A stretch of DNA of 64,000 nucleotides from assembly GCA_041875495.1 (NCBI GenBank), contig CP112982.1, positions 3,410,001 through 3,474,000 on the forward strand, in the 5' to 3' direction. Origin of the DNA: Halomonas sp. CH40 (lineage in GTDB: Bacteria > Pseudomonadota > Gammaproteobacteria > Pseudomonadales > Halomonadaceae). Positions 17,574 to 25,643 of this stretch are shown here, in pieces. Position 1 is the stretch's first letter. Every line of letters starts with the position of its first letter. Below the pieces are notes generated by a model. That model did not search any database. It worked only from the letters and a program-made list of their open reading frames with translations, and was not told the DNA's origin. Made by a program: the position numbers and the translations under genes.

Positions 17574-18605
17574 TCAGGTTTGTGGTTGGAGTTCGTGGTC
17601 GTATTCGCTTAACCACTCCACGACAGTGTCGCGGTAGCGTGTCATCCCTTTGTAATCCACCAGTGCCTCGGGCAGATTGGCCAACACGCGATGCAGTCGC
17701 TTGGCCCAGGCCTTATTGGTTGTGAGGTCGTCCATGCTGATCAGATAAGTGCGGATGCCAAAGAACAGCGCATGGCTTCGGGGCATACGTACCAGTGTCT
17801 GTAACTCGACACGCAGAAAGACATCCCTGCCTACGTTCTCGGGGGTAATCGTGGTTCGGTCTGCCCCCCATTGGTGATAGGTTTCAGGAGAACTGTCCAT
17901 GCGTGGATGGATCGTCATCGTCCAGTTCAAACGACGAATCGGGCTGCCCACCTTAATGGCGCACAGATATTTAAGGACCCGATCAAAAATACCCATCTCA
18001 TGAGCCAGCGGCACAGGGCCATGCCACTGTTTGAAGCTCATTCCGGCATCAAAGGCCAGCGACCAGTCAGCCGGTGATGTGATTACACCTGCGTCCATGA
18101 AGAGGTCTGCATCACGTTGATCAAGTAACGCAAAATCCCCCTGCATCTGGCGTCCGATAAACTCCATCGGCGGCATGGGCAAGGTACTTGCATCACCCAT
18201 CACAAAGGTCTGATGAATGCCGAGGGGGCGATTAATCCACTCGTATTGATCGCCCTGTCGGGTGAAGGAAAAATGTTCGGGATAATCCTGGGCATAGTGT
18301 GTCATGACAAATTCAAGCAGGTCCCAGCACGCCTGTTCCATGTGGGGCATGGCAAGGCAGCGAGCGGGGTCCTCTTCCAGCACCATCGCCCTTTCTGCTG
18401 TTTCACACAGATAATGTTCATCGATATCGAGCATATGCTCGTAAACACTGCCCTTGGGACCCGGCAGCGTATGCGGCTCAGTATTGACTGAGTACATATA
18501 GTCATCTTCCGGAAACGGGAAGGGAAAGCGGCTCACGGCCTCGGGACTATTGCGGTAGGTAAACTGGCCTCGGAAAGCCTGGGTATCTCGCGGTGCAAGT
18601 TGCAT
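17574..18605 (-). CDS. dmmA: Dimethylamine monooxygenase haem subunit (DUF3445/HODM alpha)
   Basis: The 343-residue protein resembles the DUF3445 family, whose studied member is the haem-binding PAS-fold alpha subunit of the oxidative N-demethylase of Pseudomonas mendocina. That enzyme demethylates dimethylamine to methylamine and formaldehyde. The DmmA letter follows the Ruegeria dmmDABC nomenclature and its assignment is less certain than the function. Its neighbours encode the matching reductase and small subunit, in order dmmC-dmmB-dmmA, with an 18-bp gap after dmmB. It has no signal peptide or membrane segments, as expected for a cytosolic enzyme. Confidence 0.8.
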   Translation of the reverse strand: MQLAPRDTQAFRGQFTYRNSPEAVSRFPFPFPEDDYMYSVNTEPHTLPGPKGSVYEHMLDIDEHYLCETAERAMVLEEDPARCLAMPHMEQACWDLLEFVMTHYAQDYPEHFSFTRQGDQYEWINRPLGIHQTFVMGDASTLPMPPMEFIGRQMQGDFALLDQRDADLFMDAGVITSPADWSLAFDAGMSFKQWHGPVPLAHEMGIFDRVLKYLCAIKVGSPIRRLNWTMTIHPRMDSSPETYHQWGADRTTITPENVGRDVFLRVELQTLVRMPRSHALFFGIRTYLISMDDLTTNKAWAKRLHRVLANLPEALVDYKGMTRYRDTVVEWLSEYDHELQPQT

Positions 18606-18623
18606 GGTGTTTTCCCCCTTGAT

Positions 18624-19562
18624 TTATAGATCCAGCACCAGGTAGTCGCTCGATGAGCGTGACACGCAAGGCATGATGCAGCGCTGGCTGGCTTTCTCCT
18701 GATCATCGAGAAAGGCATCCCGATGCTCGATGTCACCGTCCACCACCGAGGTTTTACATTGGCCGCATACACCGCCACGACACATATTGGGTATCTCAAG
18801 GCCATGGGCTTCCAGAGCGTCAAGCAGAGGCGTATCCCCCGCGACGGCGACGTCCTGCTGCGAGCGTGAAAGCCTGGCCACAAAAGGCTTGCCTGGCTGA
18901 GGAGCCGTGAAGGCTTCGTAATGAACCCGCTGAGGTGACCAGCCCAGCGCACTCGCTGTGGCTTTGACGTCCTGAATCATCGCCTCAGGGCCGCAAACAT
19001 AGACGTGGGTGCCAAGCGGCTGGTGTCCGAGCAGGGTGTAAAAATCGGGACGTTCGCCGGAATAGCAGTAAAGCCTGTTGCCAAAACGCTCCGTCAAGGC
19101 CTCACGAAAGGCCCCTGTTTCGGCATTGCGATACACGTAGTGCACTTCAAAGGAAGCTTGACGTTGTTCCAGCTCATAGCCGTAAGAAAGAAACGGCGTT
19201 ATTCCGATGCCACCGGCAATCAATATGTGGTGCCGCGCCTGCCAATCCGGTAGAAACATGTTGGCGGGCGGAGAAATAAACAGCCTGTCCCCTGGGCGAA
19301 ACTCACCATGCATGAACTGAGAGCCTCCTCGGGAGCGCTCCTGCAACCGCACCGCGATGCGATAATGACTGCTGTCAGCCGGGTTGCTGATCAAGGAATA
19401 CGCATTGCGGAAACGCTTCCCCTCACCTTCCATCTGCACCACCACGTGACTACCGGCAGAAAACGGCGGCAGGGGCTTTTCATCAGCAACAAACGTAAAC
19501 TGTTTGATAATCGAGCTGATCTGCTCGATCTCGGCGACACGTACCGGAATCAGGTCACTCAT
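18624..19562 (-). CDS. dmmB: Dimethylamine monooxygenase reductase subunit
   Basis: This 312-residue protein has a ferredoxin-reductase-type flavin domain (RNAYSLISNP motif), an NAD(P)H-binding domain (HILIAGGIGITPFLSY) and a C-terminal plant-type [2Fe-2S] domain with ligands in MCRGGVCGQCKT and RCIMPC. This order is that of phthalate-dioxygenase-reductase-type proteins and of the HODM beta subunit. It would carry electrons from NAD(P)H to the haem subunit. Its start overlaps the dmmC stop by 4 bp (ATGA), implying translational coupling. Confidence 0.85.
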   Translation of the reverse strand: MSDLIPVRVAEIEQISSIIKQFTFVADEKPLPPFSAGSHVVVQMEGEGKRFRNAYSLISNPADSSHYRIAVRLQERSRGGSQFMHGEFRPGDRLFISPPANMFLPDWQARHHILIAGGIGITPFLSYGYELEQRQASFEVHYVYRNAETGAFREALTERFGNRLYCYSGERPDFYTLLGHQPLGTHVYVCGPEAMIQDVKATASALGWSPQRVHYEAFTAPQPGKPFVARLSRSQQDVAVAGDTPLLDALEAHGLEIPNMCRGGVCGQCKTSVVDGDIEHRDAFLDDQEKASQRCIMPCVSRSSSDYLVLDL

Positions 19563-20173
19563 GAGTCAAACACCTCCTCGCGGGGAACCTCACCGGGCAC
19601 CTCGGCATCTATCCGCACGCCCATATAGGCCCCCAGGCGTCGTGAAAAATGATCGCGAACTTCCAACGTGAGCCCACACCCCTGGCAGCGGGTGGGTGAC
19701 GCCGTGACAGGCTCGCTCATAAAACGGCAGTGCGTGCAAAACACGCGTCGGGCGTTATCTGCTGAAGGCAGCAAGGTGATTTCAGCGTCGAGCAGCCCGT
19801 GTGCCAGGGCCAGGGTATGTACATCCCATAAAAACGCTTCGCTGCCCGCCACAATCACATGGCAACCTTGGGTCAATGTTTCCAGCTGGGTCGCCAGCGT
19901 GGTGGAAAGTGCGTCACGGTCGCAGCATTGCAGTGGCACGTTCTGCCACTCAGACGGCAACCCCGCCGGGGGCGCGTCAGCGCGATCAGCACAGATAATG
20001 AAATGAAACGGCGTCCGGTGTTTATCAATCGGCGCCACATGTTTCATGATGAGATTTACCGCGTCTGGCTCAGCCACACACACATAGTAGTTAGCTGTTG
20101 CGGGATGCTCAGGCGTTACATATATCGGCCTGCTTTTTATCCTGTCATCATCAGGAAGAGCGTTATGCTGCAT
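19559..20173 (-). CDS. dmmC: Dimethylamine monooxygenase small subunit
   Basis: The 204-residue protein has no familiar enzyme fold I can name, but its C-terminus carries a two-knuckle metal-binding motif, CTHC and CQGC, spaced by about 15 residues. It is the first gene of the dmm operon and corresponds by position to the gamma subunit of the N-demethylase complex. I chose ATG 20173 because AAGGGGA lies about 9 nt upstream; the frame is open to 20245 without ribosome-binding support. Symbol assigned from context. Confidence 0.7.
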   Translation of the reverse strand: MQHNALPDDDRIKSRPIYVTPEHPATANYYVCVAEPDAVNLIMKHVAPIDKHRTPFHFIICADRADAPPAGLPSEWQNVPLQCCDRDALSTTLATQLETLTQGCHVIVAGSEAFLWDVHTLALAHGLLDAEITLLPSADNARRVFCTHCRFMSEPVTASPTRCQGCGLTLEVRDHFSRRLGAYMGVRIDAEVPGEVPREEVFDS

Positions 20174-20334
20174 TGACTTTTTCCCCTTGATAAATACCCG
20201 GTTAATGGATGCCAGCGCGACAGAGACGGAATCGAAAGACATCAAGGTTTTATATATGAAACCTAAATATCACCAGTGATACTGAAGCCGCTCCATTTAG
20301 TTCTTGTGGTGATATTTTATTTACTGTAGATAAA

Positions 20335-20349
20335 GCACGTTTCATGCCA
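20335..20349 (-). promoter_or_regulatory. Candidate sigma-54 promoter of the dmm operon
   Basis: The minus strand reads TGGCAT-N5-GTGC, with correct spacing and two mismatches to the consensus. It is 162 bp before the dmmC start. The same variant occurs before gmaS. Confidence 0.5.
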
Positions 20350-20403
20350 AAAACAAAAATCATCTTAATTTCATAGATTTATAAAAAAAGAACAAAAAGA
20401 GGC

Positions 20404-20451
20404 CGCGCTGTAATAGTGCAGATGACGCTTTAAAAAGCCTGTATTAGTGCA
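20404..20451. promoter_or_regulatory. Candidate NtrC sites upstream of dmm
   Basis: CGCGCT-GTAAT-AGTGCA at 20404-20420 matches the NtrC palindrome with one perfect half. A second perfect half-site AGTGCA lies at 20446-20451, 31 bp (three helical turns) away. Both are 55-100 bp upstream of the sigma-54-like promoter. Confidence 0.45.
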
Positions 20452-20680
20452 TCCGCTGACCTTTATCTGGATAGAAATTAAATAGTGAATATTTCTTTTT
20501 ATATATACACTAAAGAAACCACTCATCACGCCAACTAAACACACTGGGCGCGCGCTCTTTTTAAGCGATATCCTGCACAACAATTAAAAAGTTATTTTTT
20601 AAAACCCTGCTTGGCATTTCTGTTTAAAAGCACTTGACGCTACCGCATCGAAGGCTTGATAGGTGTTGCTGAAGAGCATA

Positions 20681-20719
20681 AAAAAACCCGAAGCCTGGAA
20701 GGGGTATCCAGCCTTCGGG
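20681..20719 (-). terminator. Terminator of the gmaS-mgs operon
   Basis: A 13-bp stem with one mismatch (20687-20699 with 20707-20719) is followed on the minus strand by a T6 run (plus-strand A6 at 20681-20686). It lies about 65 bp past the mgsC stop. Confidence 0.85.
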
Positions 20720-20783
20720 GTAGCGTTTAATGATGCAGGCAGCTACCTGTCACCAGATAGCAGATTGACCTTCCAATGCCAGC

Positions 20784-22109
20784 CTAAAACGTTTGACCAG
20801 GCACCCAGGTGGTACCCGCCAGGGGCACTCGCGCCATGGCAGCCGCTTCGATATTCAAGGCCACCAGATCTTCCGGTTCCAGGTTATGCAGGTGGGATTT
20901 CCCACAGGCTCGGGCCAACGTCTGCGCTTCCAGAGTCAGCACACGCAAGTAGTTGGCCAGCCGCCTGCCACCTTCCACCGGGTCAAGGCGTTGGCTCAGC
21001 TCCGGGTCCTGCGTCGAGATCCCCGCTGGGCATTTTCCTTCCTGGAAGTCATCGTAATAGCCAGACGCTGAACCCAGCTTGCGGTACTCTTCTTCAAAAC
21101 GTGGGTGGTTATCCCCCAAGGCGATGAGGGCAGCCGTACCAATGGCCACGGCATCCGCACCCAGGGCAATGGCTTTGGCAACGTCAGCACCGTTACGGAT
21201 CCCGCCCGAGACGATCAACTGCACCTCACGGTGAACGCCCATTTCCTGCAGGGCCTGTGTGGCTTGAGGAATCGCCGCCAGGGTGGGAATACCGACATGC
21301 TCGATAAACACATCCTGAGTGGCTGCCGTGCCGCCCTGCATACCATCCAGCACCACAACATCCGCGCCGGCTTTCACCGCCAGCTTGACGTCGTAATACG
21401 TGCGCGTCGCGCCAATCTTGATAAAGATGGGCACCTGCCAGTCGGTAATTTCACGCAATTCGGCAATCTTGATGGCCAGGTCGTCGGGCCCCGTCCAGTC
21501 CGGGTGGCGGCAGGCGCTACGCTGATCAATACCTTTGGGCAGCGTGCGCATGTGGGCGACACGATCCGAAATTTTCTGGCCCAGCAGCATCCCGCCGCCA
21601 CCCGGCTTGGCGCCCTGCCCTAAGACCACCTCGATGGCATCGGCTTTGCGTAAATCATCCGGGTTCATACCATAGCGTGACGGCAGGTACTGATAGACCA
21701 GTTTGGATGACTGACCGCGTTCTTCTGCGGTCATGCCGCCATCACCTGTGGTCGTCGATGTGCCGACTTCCGATGCTCCGCGCCCCAGCGCTTCCTTGGC
21801 TTGTGCTGACAAGGCACCAAAGCTCATACCGGCAATGGTCACCGGGGTATCAATCACCATCGGTTTTTTGGCGTAGCGGGTGCCTAATACCACCTCGGTG
21901 TCGCATTTTTCCCGATAGCCTTCGAGCGGGTAGCGCGACATGCTCGCACCGAGAAACAAAAGATCATCAAAATTTGGCACCTTGCGCTTGGCACCCCAAC
22001 CGCGAATGTCGTAGATGCCTGTTTCGGCGGCACGCTGAATTTCGGCGATGACATCTCGACCAAAGGTAGCGGACTCTCTCAGTGCCGGATTAATCGTGTT
22101 ATCTGTCAT
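20784..22109 (-). CDS. mgsC: N-methylglutamate synthase FMN subunit (GltB central-domain-like)
   Basis: The 441-residue protein matches the FMN-binding synthase domain of glutamate synthase. Visible family segments include GMSFGALSAQAKEALGRGAS, KPGGGGMLLGQK, VVLDGMQGGTAATQ and SGGIRNGADVAKAIALGADA. GltB proteins bind a 3Fe-4S cluster with three cysteines near CPVGVATQ; here I see only the one in GKCPAGISTQ. The subunit should join methylamine to the glutamate skeleton to form N-methylglutamate together with MgsA and MgsB. I start it at ATG 22109 (GGAG 7 nt upstream, 13 bp after mgsB); the frame also allows 22178, which would overlap mgsB by 56 bp. Confidence 0.85.
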   Translation of the reverse strand: MTDNTINPALRESATFGRDVIAEIQRAAETGIYDIRGWGAKRKVPNFDDLLFLGASMSRYPLEGYREKCDTEVVLGTRYAKKPMVIDTPVTIAGMSFGALSAQAKEALGRGASEVGTSTTTGDGGMTAEERGQSSKLVYQYLPSRYGMNPDDLRKADAIEVVLGQGAKPGGGGMLLGQKISDRVAHMRTLPKGIDQRSACRHPDWTGPDDLAIKIAELREITDWQVPIFIKIGATRTYYDVKLAVKAGADVVVLDGMQGGTAATQDVFIEHVGIPTLAAIPQATQALQEMGVHREVQLIVSGGIRNGADVAKAIALGADAVAIGTAALIALGDNHPRFEEEYRKLGSASGYYDDFQEGKCPAGISTQDPELSQRLDPVEGGRRLANYLRVLTLEAQTLARACGKSHLHNLEPEDLVALNIEAAAMARVPLAGTTWVPGQTF

Positions 22110-22122
22110 GTCAGGCTCCAGA

Positions 22123-22809
22123 TCAGTAGGCCGAGGCATTGGTGACTTTGAAGTGGTAGAGCTGGCGTGCTGATCCATAGCGCGTAAAGTCGCCAGGGTT
22201 TTCGTCGCTACCTGCCTGTTTGAGTAAATCTGCCAGCTCGTCCAGGTGCTCCTGACGCATTTCCTTGGCGACGCAATCCGCCCCCAGAGACGCCACTTCC
22301 CCTTTTACATAGATGTGCACTTCGTAGAGCGAGTCGCCCAGCGCCTCACCGGCATCGCCGCACACCACCAGCCTGCCGGCTTGCCCCATGAAAGCGCTCA
22401 TCGGGCCGATATTACCCTTGACCACGATATCCACCCCTTTCATGGAAATACCGCAGCGCGCCGAGGCATTGCCTTCAATGACCAACAGGCCACCGTGAGC
22501 GGTAGCGCCCGCCGACTGGGACGCATCGCCTTTGACATGCACCTTGCCCGACATCATGTTCTCGGCCACGCCAACCCCGACATTTCCGTTCACGGTGACA
22601 TGCGCTTTCTGATTCATGCCCGCGCAGTAATAGCCGGCATGCCCATCAATTTCGACGCTGATCTGCTCATTGAGTCCGCAGGCAATATTGTGCGCCCCGT
22701 TGGAATTACTGACACGCCACTCACGCTCGCTGGCGGTCATTTGCGGATCATGCAGTGCCTGGTTGAGTTCTCGCAGACTGGAACTCGCAAGGTCGTAATG
22801 TTTCATCAT
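22123..22809 (-). CDS. mgsB: N-methylglutamate synthase beta-helix subunit (GltB C-terminal-like)
   Basis: The 228-residue protein corresponds to the GXGXG beta-helix domain that forms the C-terminus of glutamate synthase large subunits. It shows the repeating pattern of Gly turns (VTVNGNVGVGVAENMMSG, VVKGNIG, VCGDAGEALGD). In GltB this domain is structural and helps shape the ammonia tunnel. Here it is a separate polypeptide, as in N-methylglutamate synthases. Its ATG directly follows the mgsA stop codon. Confidence 0.85.
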   Translation of the reverse strand: MMKHYDLASSSLRELNQALHDPQMTASEREWRVSNSNGAHNIACGLNEQISVEIDGHAGYYCAGMNQKAHVTVNGNVGVGVAENMMSGKVHVKGDASQSAGATAHGGLLVIEGNASARCGISMKGVDIVVKGNIGPMSAFMGQAGRLVVCGDAGEALGDSLYEVHIYVKGEVASLGADCVAKEMRQEHLDELADLLKQAGSDENPGDFTRYGSARQLYHFKVTNASAY

Positions 22810-23727
22810 TTAGGCAGCCTCCACCTTTATACCGTCACGTTCCCACACATAGATTTTTGCCGGCTCCGGCTCCCAGACAGTTGCCTCCTTGATACCCGGA
22901 AGGTCAGCCAGGGCGCGGTACTCGGATGCCATTGCCACGTAGTCATCGGTTTCAGCAATAACGGCGGGTTTACAGGAAATCGGGTCGCGCACGACCGCAA
23001 ATCCATCCCGTGTGCCGATCGTGAACGTGAAGAAACCGTCCAGGTCTTTGAGCGCTCCGGTCAGGGCCTGATTAAGGGATTCACCCTTGGCCATCCGCCA
23101 GGTCAAATAGCCAGCGGCAACTTCAGAGTCGTTATCGGTCTGGAAAACAATGCCCTGACGCTTGAGCTTGTCGCGCAGGCGGTTGTGGTTGGACAGGGAG
23201 CCGTTATGCACCAGACACAGATCCAGCCCGGTTGAAAAAGGATGGCTGCCCTGCAGCGTGACGGCACTTTCGGTAGCCATGCGGGTATGCCCGATCGCGT
23301 GGCTGCCGCGCATGTTGCTCAATTTGTAACGGGTTGCCACTTCACCGGGCAGGCCGACACCTTTGAGAATCTCGATGCTTTTTCCGGCACTCATCACGCG
23401 AAGGTCAGCCGCATGATCCGCCAGCCAACCCAGCACGCGGCTTTCTTCTTCGGCTATCTTGAACACCCCCACGTTGGCATTCTGAAACCATGACGCCAGG
23501 CTGCCGAAGGCGGTTTGCAGCCTGTCGGCGAACGCCTGCCAATCGTAATCGGCATCATCACATTGCAGGGTCAGCTTGACGCCATCATCATATTCGTCGC
23601 CATACACCGCAAAACCGGCACTGTCCGGCCCACGGTCTGTCATGGCAATAAGCATCGGCTCAAACAGCTCACCCAAGCGGCTTTCCAGCTGCGGGTTTTT
23701 CAGATAAAGCCCGACAATTCCACACAT
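22810..23727 (-). CDS. mgsA: N-methylglutamate synthase amidotransferase subunit
   Basis: This 305-residue protein is a class II glutamine amidotransferase. It starts MCGIVGLY, so Cys2 would be the N-terminal nucleophile after Met removal, and it contains the family segments DRGPDSAGFAVYG, GHTRMATES and LVHNGSLSNHN. In the N-methylglutamate pathway this subunit takes methylamine from gamma-glutamylmethylamide rather than ammonia from glutamine. A GAGGT site precedes the start. It follows gmaS by 81 bp in the order gmaS-mgsA-mgsB-mgsC. Confidence 0.88.
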   Translation of the reverse strand: MCGIVGLYLKNPQLESRLGELFEPMLIAMTDRGPDSAGFAVYGDEYDDGVKLTLQCDDADYDWQAFADRLQTAFGSLASWFQNANVGVFKIAEEESRVLGWLADHAADLRVMSAGKSIEILKGVGLPGEVATRYKLSNMRGSHAIGHTRMATESAVTLQGSHPFSTGLDLCLVHNGSLSNHNRLRDKLKRQGIVFQTDNDSEVAAGYLTWRMAKGESLNQALTGALKDLDGFFTFTIGTRDGFAVVRDPISCKPAVIAETDDYVAMASEYRALADLPGIKEATVWEPEPAKIYVWERDGIKVEAA

Positions 23728-23808
23728 AGCATTACCTCGATAGATTCACGCTGAGGCGTCATGGGCGCCTAAGCACGCAAAAGAACGTATGAAAAAAATA
23801 AAATGACG

Positions 23809-25149
23809 TTAGAAAAACTCTACATAGCGCTGAACTTCCCATTCACATACCTGGCGGCTGTACTCTTTCCACTCCTCACGCTTGACCTTGATAAACTCGT
23901 CAACGATCTCGACGCCCATGCCATCGCGCAGATGGGTATCCGCTTCCAGGGCATCAATCGCCTCTTTAAGCGACTGCGGCAGAATCTCGATGCCTTGCGC
24001 TTGGCACTGCTCTGGCGTGAGCTCGTAAAGGTTGATGTTCTGCGCCTTGCCGGGGTCCAGCTTGCGCTCGATGCCATCCATTCCCGCCGCAATCAGGGCG
24101 GCGTGAACCAGATAAGGATTGCAGCCAGCATCGGGGAGACGGAATTCAAGACGGCCATAAGGCACGCGCACCATGGCCGAACGGTTGTTATCGCCATAGG
24201 CAATGAATACCGGTGCCCAGGTCGCCCCGCTCGCCGAACCGCCGGCCACCAGGCGTTTGTAGGAATTCACCGTTGGGGCAGCAAAGGCACATAGCGCCGG
24301 GGCGTGATGAAGTAACCCGCCCAGAAAATGGTAAGCCGTCGTCGACAGGCCAAGATGCTGGGGGTCGCTGTCATCGCCAAAGACGTTATTGCCGTCTTTA
24401 TCAGCAATGGAAAGATGGATATGCATGCCGTTGCCAGGCCGATCAGCATGCGGCTTGGGCATAAAGGAACACACCATGCCAAGCTCGTTGGCGATTTCAC
24501 CGGCGGCCATGCGCACAAAGGTAAAGCGGTCAGCAGAGGTCAGGGCGTCACTGAAGGTGTAATTGATCTCGAACTGGCCGTTGGCATCTTCGTGATCAAT
24601 TTGGTAGATATCAAAGTCCACCGCCTGAAGCGCTTCGACCAACCTTTCCAGAAACTCGCGTGAGCGCGACAAGCCTTTATAGTCGTAGCAGGGCTTGGCC
24701 AGCGTATCGCTCTCATCAACCGGCAGCAGCTCACCGGACGCTCCCCGCTTGAACAAGGAAAACTCAGGCTCCAGGCCGGTGTTCAACGTCCAGCCCAGCT
24801 CGTTTAGCCGCTCTAACTGACGCATCATGACAACGCGGCTGTCCAGCGCGTGCGGGGCATCATTGACGTAACCGCAGCACGCCATGCGAGCGTAGTGTTT
24901 CTGCCACGGCACCAACGACAACGAGTTCAAATCACCTTTGGCCATAAAGTCCGGCCCATGGGGCTGCATGCCAAGGCCCGACACCGCAAAGCCAGCGAAC
25001 CCCGCGCCTTTCTCAACGACATCCATCAGGCAGTTAGCCGGCACTGACTTGGTTTTGGCCGCACCGTGTATATCCACGAACTGGGCCAGCAGATAACGGA
25101 TGTCATGCTCTTTGATCAACTCAACAGCAGCTTCTGGAGACATACTCAA
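23809..25149 (-). CDS. gmaS: Gamma-glutamylmethylamide synthetase
   Basis: The 446-residue protein belongs to the glutamine synthetase superfamily, with the catalytic segment [21 protein letters not shown] and the Arg-rich substrate loop [10 protein letters not shown]. Its N-terminus ([20 protein letters not shown]) and the mgsABC genes directly downstream identify it as GmaS, not ordinary GlnA. GmaS uses ATP to join methylamine to glutamate, the entry step of the N-methylglutamate pathway. A sigma-54-like promoter lies 48 bp upstream at 25197-25211. Confidence 0.92.
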   Translation of the reverse strand: MSMSPEAAVELIKEHDIRYLLAQFVDIHGAAKTKSVPANCLMDVVEKGAGFAGFAVSGLGMQPHGPDFMAKGDLNSLSLVPWQKHYARMACCGYVNDAPHALDSRVVMMRQLERLNELGWTLNTGLEPEFSLFKRGASGELLPVDESDTLAKPCYDYKGLSRSREFLERLVEALQAVDFDIYQIDHEDANGQFEINYTFSDALTSADRFTFVRMAAGEIANELGMVCSFMPKPHADRPGNGMHIHLSIADKDGNNVFGDDSDPQHLGLSTTAYHFLGGLLHHAPALCAFAAPTVNSYKRLVAGGSASGATWAPVFIAYGDNNRSAMVRVPYGRLEFRLPDAGCNPYLVHAALIAAGMDGIERKLDPGKAQNINLYELTPEQCQAQGIEILPQSLKEAIDALEADTHLRDGMGVEIVDEFIKVKREEWKEYSRQVCEWEVQRYVEFF

Positions 25150-25196
25150 CCCTCTTAAAAATTCTTTTCAAGAAACTATATTTCTCAAAAAGAAAG

Positions 25197-25211
25197 GCAC
25201 ATAGCATGCCA
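25197..25211 (-). promoter_or_regulatory. Candidate sigma-54 promoter of gmaS
   Basis: The minus strand reads TGGCAT-N5-GTGC, the same variant found before dmmC, 48 bp upstream of the gmaS start codon. Confidence 0.5.
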
Positions 25212-25342
25212 GAATGTCTCGTCGACCGTTAAAAACCTCCTCAAATACCTACAAAACACTGATTTAAATGAAATAAATATTTAATTCAGGATTTCAAGAA
25301 AGCATTTCCCATCTTTTCTCCTATTGGTTTCTGTGCCTTGAC

Positions 25343-25359
25343 CGCGCCATAACGGTGCA
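25343..25359. promoter_or_regulatory. Candidate NtrC site in the gmaS-dmmD divergent region
   Basis: CGCGCC-ATAAC-GGTGCA has one perfect NtrC half-site and a 4/6 second half, the same pattern as the site upstream of dmmC. It lies between the two divergent sigma-54-like promoters, about 135 and 165 bp away, so it could serve both. The rest of the 494-bp intergenic region is AT-rich with no gene. Confidence 0.45.
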
Positions 25360-25522
25360 AATTTGCCAAAACGCGCGCCCATAAAGAACAAATGACACGC
25401 ATATAAAAACCTGGAGGAAAATATGGCGAATATATCGACCTAAAAATTCAAAAAATAAGTAACTGTTTTTTATATGAAATAAACCTGTGTCTCATGCATT
25501 TTCTGTATGCACTGACACGTCA

Positions 25523-25537
25523 TGGCAAGCTTATTGC
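25523..25537 (+). promoter_or_regulatory. Candidate sigma-54 promoter of dmmD
   Basis: The plus strand reads TGGCAA-N5-TTGC, one base from consensus, followed by T. It lies 107 bp before the dmmD start codon. Confidence 0.6.
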
Positions 25538-25643
25538 TTCACTACAAGGAAACATAATTTCTTTTAAAGAATCCATAAAGAGCGACAGCCACTTCTGGTT
25601 TCTTTTGGAAAACCTGCCCTAACCGACTGGAAGGAGAATTGAT

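Noticed and set aside
20371..20583. 70-codon minus-strand frame upstream of dmmC
   Set aside because: It lacks a ribosome binding site and overlaps the candidate sigma-54/NtrC region.
23809..25149. Ordinary glutamine synthetase
   Set aside because: Direct linkage to mgsABC and GmaS-like N-terminal sequence indicate gamma-glutamylmethylamide synthetase.
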